From a bacterium (GTDB lineage Bacteria > Spirochaetota > UBA4802 > UBA5550): DNA of 17,833 nt. This document shows positions 14,591 through 17,833 of the stretch, one piece after another. The notes beneath the pieces are model-generated. The model was not told where the DNA came from. It made no database searches and saw only the letters and a program-made list of their open reading frames with translations. A program made the position numbers and the translations under genes. The stretch lies in assembly GCA_024224995.1 (NCBI GenBank), contig JAAENB010000692.1, positions 1 to 17,833 on the forward strand, given 5' to 3'. The number at the start of each line of letters is the position of its first letter. Position 1 is the stretch's first letter.

Positions 14591-14609
14591 CTGTTCAATA
14601 AATGAACAG
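14591..14609. promoter_or_regulatory. Palindrome upstream of carD, possible operator
   Basis: CTGTTCA-ataaa-TGAACAG is a perfect 7-bp inverted repeat in the 71-nt gap between the PBP1A stop and the carD start. It could be a repressor site for carD. On the + strand it is followed by a T-rich stretch, but no + strand gene ends here, so a terminator reading fits poorly. Confidence 0.45.
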
Positions 14610-14611
14610 GT

Positions 14612-16996
14612 TTATTCTTTCTTTTTTAAGCCTTCTTTTTCCATATACATGTCAAGTACGGACTTCATTTTATAATGAACTCCGTCACATCTTTCACGCG
14701 CCTGGCCGCTTCCCGACAGTCCAAGACCACCGGAGATATCTTTACATGTTGGTCCCGGAATTTGCCCGGTGTACAAGCATACTCCTTGAGGACGTACACC
14801 TTTGGGCCTCTTAGGGAAAACCGGGTCCGGCATTCCATTATAAATTTCACGCATATAATTTGCCCAGATTGGGGCTGCTACTGCCGCACCGGCCTGATGT
14901 TTTCCAAGAGACATGAACTGACGGTCATATCCAACCCATACCACTGTTGTAATATGAGGAGTGTATCCGCAGAACAGGGCATCGGTCCAGTTTGATGTTG
15001 TTCCTGTTTTTCCGGCTGCCGGTTTTTTAAAGTTCGATTTGGTACGAATGCTTTCCCGCGCAGTTCCTCTATCAACAACACCTCTCATGAGATCCGTCAT
15101 AATATAGGCCACTTCTTCGGATATAACCTGGATAGAACCATCCATCTCTTTCGCGGCAATGATCCTTCCTACTTCTTCTTCAATGTTTGCCAATTCATTG
15201 CCGTCCCTGTCTACCACGTACCTGATGGCAAATGGGAATACTTCCCGTCCCCTGTTGGCATAGATCGCGTATCCTGTCGCCAGCTCAAATGGGGTCAGTT
15301 CCGTACTTCCCAGGGCCAGCGACGGGTTTGGGTTAAACCGTGCTTGAGGTACCTTGAGCATCTTTGAGGCATAATCAATTACAATGTCCGGTCCAACCAG
15401 GTCGTACACCCGGACCGATATAATATTTATTGATGCCGACAGTGCTCTCCTGATGCTTACCAATCCGGAAAAATCTCCTTCATAGTTTGCCGGAGACCAT
15501 GTCCCGCCATGTGAGTCTATATTAACAATTGGCGCGTCCGGCAGTACTGTTGCCGTATTGATCCGTTTTGATTCTATTGCCGATCCGTATACAAAAGGTT
15601 TAAATGAAGACCCGGGTTGACGGCGGGCCTGGATTGCGCGGTTAAACTGGTTGGAGACCTTGAACTCCGATCCGCCTACCATTGTTGAAATATACCCGGT
15701 CTGGGGTTCTATCGCAATTATCGCGCCTTCTACTTTGAGAGAGGAAGATATTCCTGAACTTAAAGCCCGAAATGACTCAAGGGAATTATTTACCTGGGGA
15801 GAGTCAACGAGCAGCGATAATATATCAATTGAATCAACAGAATCATCAATCATTTTTTTCTTGAATTTTGTTTCAATATCGTTCTTAACCAATATGCCGG
15901 GGAGGCGGAAGATCATTCTCAGGGTATTGTACGCTCCAATCAATCCCCGGTCTACGGCACTGTTGTAATAGGCATTTGCCTTTGTGGAGATTGCTTCCTG
16001 TTTCGTAACTCCTTCTTTCAGGTATTTTTGCCCAATTCGCTGCCGTTTCAGGTTCAGGGTCGTATGAATACTTAATCCGTCATTATAAATAACATCTTTG
16101 CCAAAACGGGATATTAGTATCTGCCGGACATAATCGGTAAAATACGGAGCCTTGTCCACATTTTTGGTTAGTGCTGTTTTTGTGGGAAACTCGGTCCTTA
16201 ACGAATATTCAAATTCTTTCCAGAATTTTTCGTACAATTCTTCGGATTTTTCCTTTGTTATAAATCCTGCTTCGATCATTCTGTTAAGCGTGTCCCTGTT
16301 CTTTTTGACTGCTGCCCTGGGAAATTTTAACGGAGAATACCCGCTTGGTTTTGAAGGAAGCGCCGCAAGCACGGAACTTTCAATAGCTGTAAGGTGTTTT
16401 ACGTCCTTGTTGAAAAAGAACTTTGATGCTGTTGCTATTCCGTGACAGCCATGACCAAGATATATCTGGTTAAAATACATCTCAAGAATCTCTTCTTTTG
16501 AGAATTTTTTCTCTATCTGGAGGGCCAGGACCGCTTCCAGGGCTTTCCTGGCAAAGGTTCTTTCGCTTTCGGTAAAAAGTCTTTTGGCAAGCTGCTGGGT
16601 TATGGTTGAACCTCCCTGTACAACGGTAATTTTTCCTCTTTTTACCGATGCCGATATATTCTTGCCCATTGCCCTCATAATAGCCTTGGGATTCATGCCG
16701 AAATGTTTATAAAAATCCTTGTCTTCTGCCGCGAGGAACGCGTTTATTACCGTTGTTGGAAGCTTTTCATATGAGACCAGATCCCGTTTTTCCTGGAATA
16801 ATTCCGCTATCAGTTCGCCGTTTACATCATATAACCTTGTAGGAATACTGGGCTGGAATTTTTTAAGATTATCGATCCCTGAATAATTCTTTATTTCTGC
16901 TGTTATGAACCCAAAGGTCACTCCGCCGCTTATACATAAAATTCCTGCCACTGCTAAGGCTATTATTTCTATTACTAGTTGTTTTTTCCGCGTCAT
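14612..16996 (-). CDS. Class A penicillin-binding protein (PBP1A type)
   Basis: 794 residues. An N-terminal cytoplasmic tail and signal anchor (about 8-32) precede a GT51 transglycosylase domain. It contains AAEDKDFYKHFG with catalytic Glu91, GGSTITQQLAKRLF (128-141) and EEILEMYFNQIYLGHG. The transpeptidase domain shows SxxK at Ser463-Lys466 (PGSSFKPF), SxN at Ser522-Asn524 and KTG at 663-665 (GKTGTTSNWTDALF). A C-terminal Cys pair (740 and 751, VCLYTGQIPGPTC) is common in this class. The enzyme polymerises lipid II glycan strands and cross-links peptides in the periplasm. Length fits PBP1A. AGGAAG lies about 12 nt before the ATG at 16996. It is preceded by a small membrane-protein gene and followed by carD. 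Confidence 0.95.
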   Translation of the reverse strand: MTRKKQLVIEIIALAVAGILCISGGVTFGFITAEIKNYSGIDNLKKFQPSIPTRLYDVNGELIAELFQEKRDLVSYEKLPTTVINAFLAAEDKDFYKHFGMNPKAIMRAMGKNISASVKRGKITVVQGGSTITQQLAKRLFTESERTFARKALEAVLALQIEKKFSKEEILEMYFNQIYLGHGCHGIATASKFFFNKDVKHLTAIESSVLAALPSKPSGYSPLKFPRAAVKKNRDTLNRMIEAGFITKEKSEELYEKFWKEFEYSLRTEFPTKTALTKNVDKAPYFTDYVRQILISRFGKDVIYNDGLSIHTTLNLKRQRIGQKYLKEGVTKQEAISTKANAYYNSAVDRGLIGAYNTLRMIFRLPGILVKNDIETKFKKKMIDDSVDSIDILSLLVDSPQVNNSLESFRALSSGISSSLKVEGAIIAIEPQTGYISTMVGGSEFKVSNQFNRAIQARRQPGSSFKPFVYGSAIESKRINTATVLPDAPIVNIDSHGGTWSPANYEGDFSGLVSIRRALSASINIISVRVYDLVGPDIVIDYASKMLKVPQARFNPNPSLALGSTELTPFELATGYAIYANRGREVFPFAIRYVVDRDGNELANIEEEVGRIIAAKEMDGSIQVISEEVAYIMTDLMRGVVDRGTARESIRTKSNFKKPAAGKTGTTSNWTDALFCGYTPHITTVVWVGYDRQFMSLGKHQAGAAVAAPIWANYMREIYNGMPDPVFPKRPKGVRPQGVCLYTGQIPGPTCKDISGGLGLSGSGQARERCDGVHYKMKSVLDMYMEKEGLKKKE

Positions 16997-17054
16997 AATA
17001 TCTTTACTTCCTAAACTGTTGATAAAACGTCTAAATTATGGTTCTGCCCCGGCA

Positions 17055-17255
17055 TCAGTTCTTTACCAGGTTGGCAATGTAAGCGATAAGGAATAATACT
17101 AAAAGACCTATTGCAGCCCATATGACCACGGAAAAGATCGCACCGATTAGCATTCCAAGCAATGTCGCAAGAATGGGAATTACATATTTGAATATCAGGT
17201 ATAGGACGAGTATTAAACCTAAGAATGTTAATATCTTTTGTGTAGTATCATTCAT
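17055..17255 (-). CDS. Small two-span membrane protein
   Basis: 66 residues, nearly all hydrophobic, with spans at about 8-38 (glycine-kinked) and 40-62. It has a short hydrophilic N-terminus (MNDTTQK) and a positive C-terminus (NLVKN). No family is recognised. GAGGGG lies upstream of the ATG at a rather long spacing. It lies 58 nt before the PBP1A start on the same strand and may be co-transcribed with it. The clean hydrophobic pattern and ribosome site support it as real. Confidence 0.65.
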   Translation of the reverse strand: MNDTTQKILTFLGLILVLYLIFKYVIPILATLLGMLIGAIFSVVIWAAIGLLVLFLIAYIANLVKN

Positions 17256-17460
17256 AATGCAGGCCCCTCACTAATAGTTATATTTAATTCTGCTTTTTAC
17301 CAATTCAAGCTTTTTTTAATAGCATAATCCAATATTTTGTAAAATTCCACTTTTATAGCATTCTTTTCCAGCGTTATTGTTACATTACTAAATAAAATTT
17401 CATTTTTTTCAAATACCCTTAAAAAATCAACAAATTAATCACATATTTTTAATAAAACCG
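17256..17460. other. AT-rich gene-free interval with a candidate extended -10 promoter
   Basis: No frame of note. On the - strand TGCTATAAA (17360-17352) looks like an extended -10 box, about 100 nt upstream of the small membrane-protein start; no good -35 is seen. The interval borders the repeat cluster. Confidence 0.35.
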
Positions 17461-17483
17461 GTTTTAACCCCGTGTGGACCAGA
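17461..17483 (-). repeat. Repeat B, partial inverted copy
   Basis: TTTTAACCCCGTGtgGACCAGA matches 17812-17831 except for an extra TG. On the - strand it corresponds to the left end of repeat B (GGTCCAC...GGGGTTAAAA). Confidence 0.6.
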
Positions 17484-17580
17484 TGGGAAGATTCCTTCGT
17501 GGTCTCACGGGGGTGAACCCCCGAGCTACATGACGTAGCCCCTCCGGGGCAAAATATCGAGGGTTTTAATTCCCGTGGGA
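17482..17580 (+). repeat. Repeat B, copy 1
   Basis: A 99-nt unit repeated at 17608-17706 with five mismatches. It contains three consecutive small hairpins: CGGGGG-tgaa-CCCCCG (17508-17523), GCTAC-atgac-GTAGC (17525-17539) and GCCCC-tcc-GGGGC (17538-17550). The core CCCGAGCTACATGAC is shared by all full copies. Confidence 0.9.
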
Positions 17581-17607
17581 AGGGTTGTGCTCTTGAAACC
17601 TATCGTT

Positions 17608-17706
17608 GATGAGAAGATTCCTTCGTGGTCTCACGGGGGTGAACCCCCGAGCTACATGACGTAGCCCCTCCGGGGCAATATATCCCGGGTTTTAATTCCC
17701 GAGGGA
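17608..17706 (+). repeat. Repeat B, copy 2
   Basis: A direct repeat of 17482-17580 at an offset of 126 nt. The differences are mainly in the TATC-GA/CC stretch after the third hairpin. The core is at 17646-17660. Confidence 0.9.
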
Positions 17707-17765
17707 AAGAGAAGGCCCTGTTTGGTATTTCCGGAATGAAATTTGCCCAGTCCGTGGAAAGAATC

Positions 17766-17833
17766 CCCATATTATAACACCCCAGAGGGGTGAAGTCATG
17801 TAGCTCGGGGTTTTTAACCCCGTGGACCAGAGA
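17766..17833 (-). repeat. Repeat B, diverged inverted copy at window end
   Basis: Read on the - strand it gives GGTCCACGGGG, a run of A, CCCCGAGCTACATGAC, then CACCCCTCTGGGG, collinear with copies 1 and 2 but diverged. The core is at 17809-17795. It runs to the window edge. Confidence 0.75.

Noticed and set aside
14591..14620. Palindrome plus T-rich stretch as a + strand terminator
   Set aside because: No + strand gene ends upstream of it; all genes here are on the - strand.
17482..17706. Direct repeats that might be a CRISPR array
   Set aside because: Only two full direct copies, units of 99 nt with short 27-nt gaps, internal hairpins and an inverted third copy; no cas genes. This is an interspersed palindromic repeat, not CRISPR.

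Overview
The window comes from a Gram-negative-type (diderm) bacterium. It encodes a secreted outer-membrane-type protein, lipoprotein and signal-peptide proteins, a class A penicillin-binding protein, CarD and a membrane PIN/TRAM protein. CarD next to PIN/TRAM, with a Cache lipoprotein nearby, suggests a spirochaete or a relative. This is inference; no rRNA or other phylogenetic marker is present. No tRNA, rRNA, CRISPR array, transposase or phage gene was seen.

Left part (1-4223, + strand): a cassette of four envelope genes. In order these are the 3' end of a protein with a barrel-like last strand, a periplasmic coiled coil and a Cys-rich tail; a TolQ/ExbB/MotA-type proton channel; a MotB/ExbD-like single-span protein that carries a VWA domain; and a secreted protein made of three copies of an aromatic two-cysteine domain. 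The cassette is cut by the left window edge. The same 26-40 nt repeat follows the barrel gene, the channel/VWA pair and the secreted repeat gene. Each intergenic gap also holds palindromes. This is the best candidate for an undescribed system: a proton-driven, VWA-tipped trans-envelope machine.

Middle (4224-9827, - strand): a STAS-domain protein; a RetSat/CrtISO-like FAD oxidoreductase with its own promoter; then a cysteine synthase, a six-span membrane protein and an unknown 145-residue protein in one direction; then an HslV-like Ntn hydrolase followed by a SAM methyltransferase. At 9911-10016 a composite palindromic element lies between the divergent Ntn hydrolase and lipoprotein genes.

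Right part (10094-17255): a + strand lipoprotein with a Cache-like domain, then - strand genes. The latter comprise a small two-span protein, PBP1A, CarD, the PIN/TRAM protein, and an Fe-S flavoprotein translationally coupled to an ACT plus degenerate malic-enzyme protein.

Right edge (17256-17833): no gene. It holds an AT-rich stretch followed by a cluster of palindromic repeats in both orientations, running into the window end.
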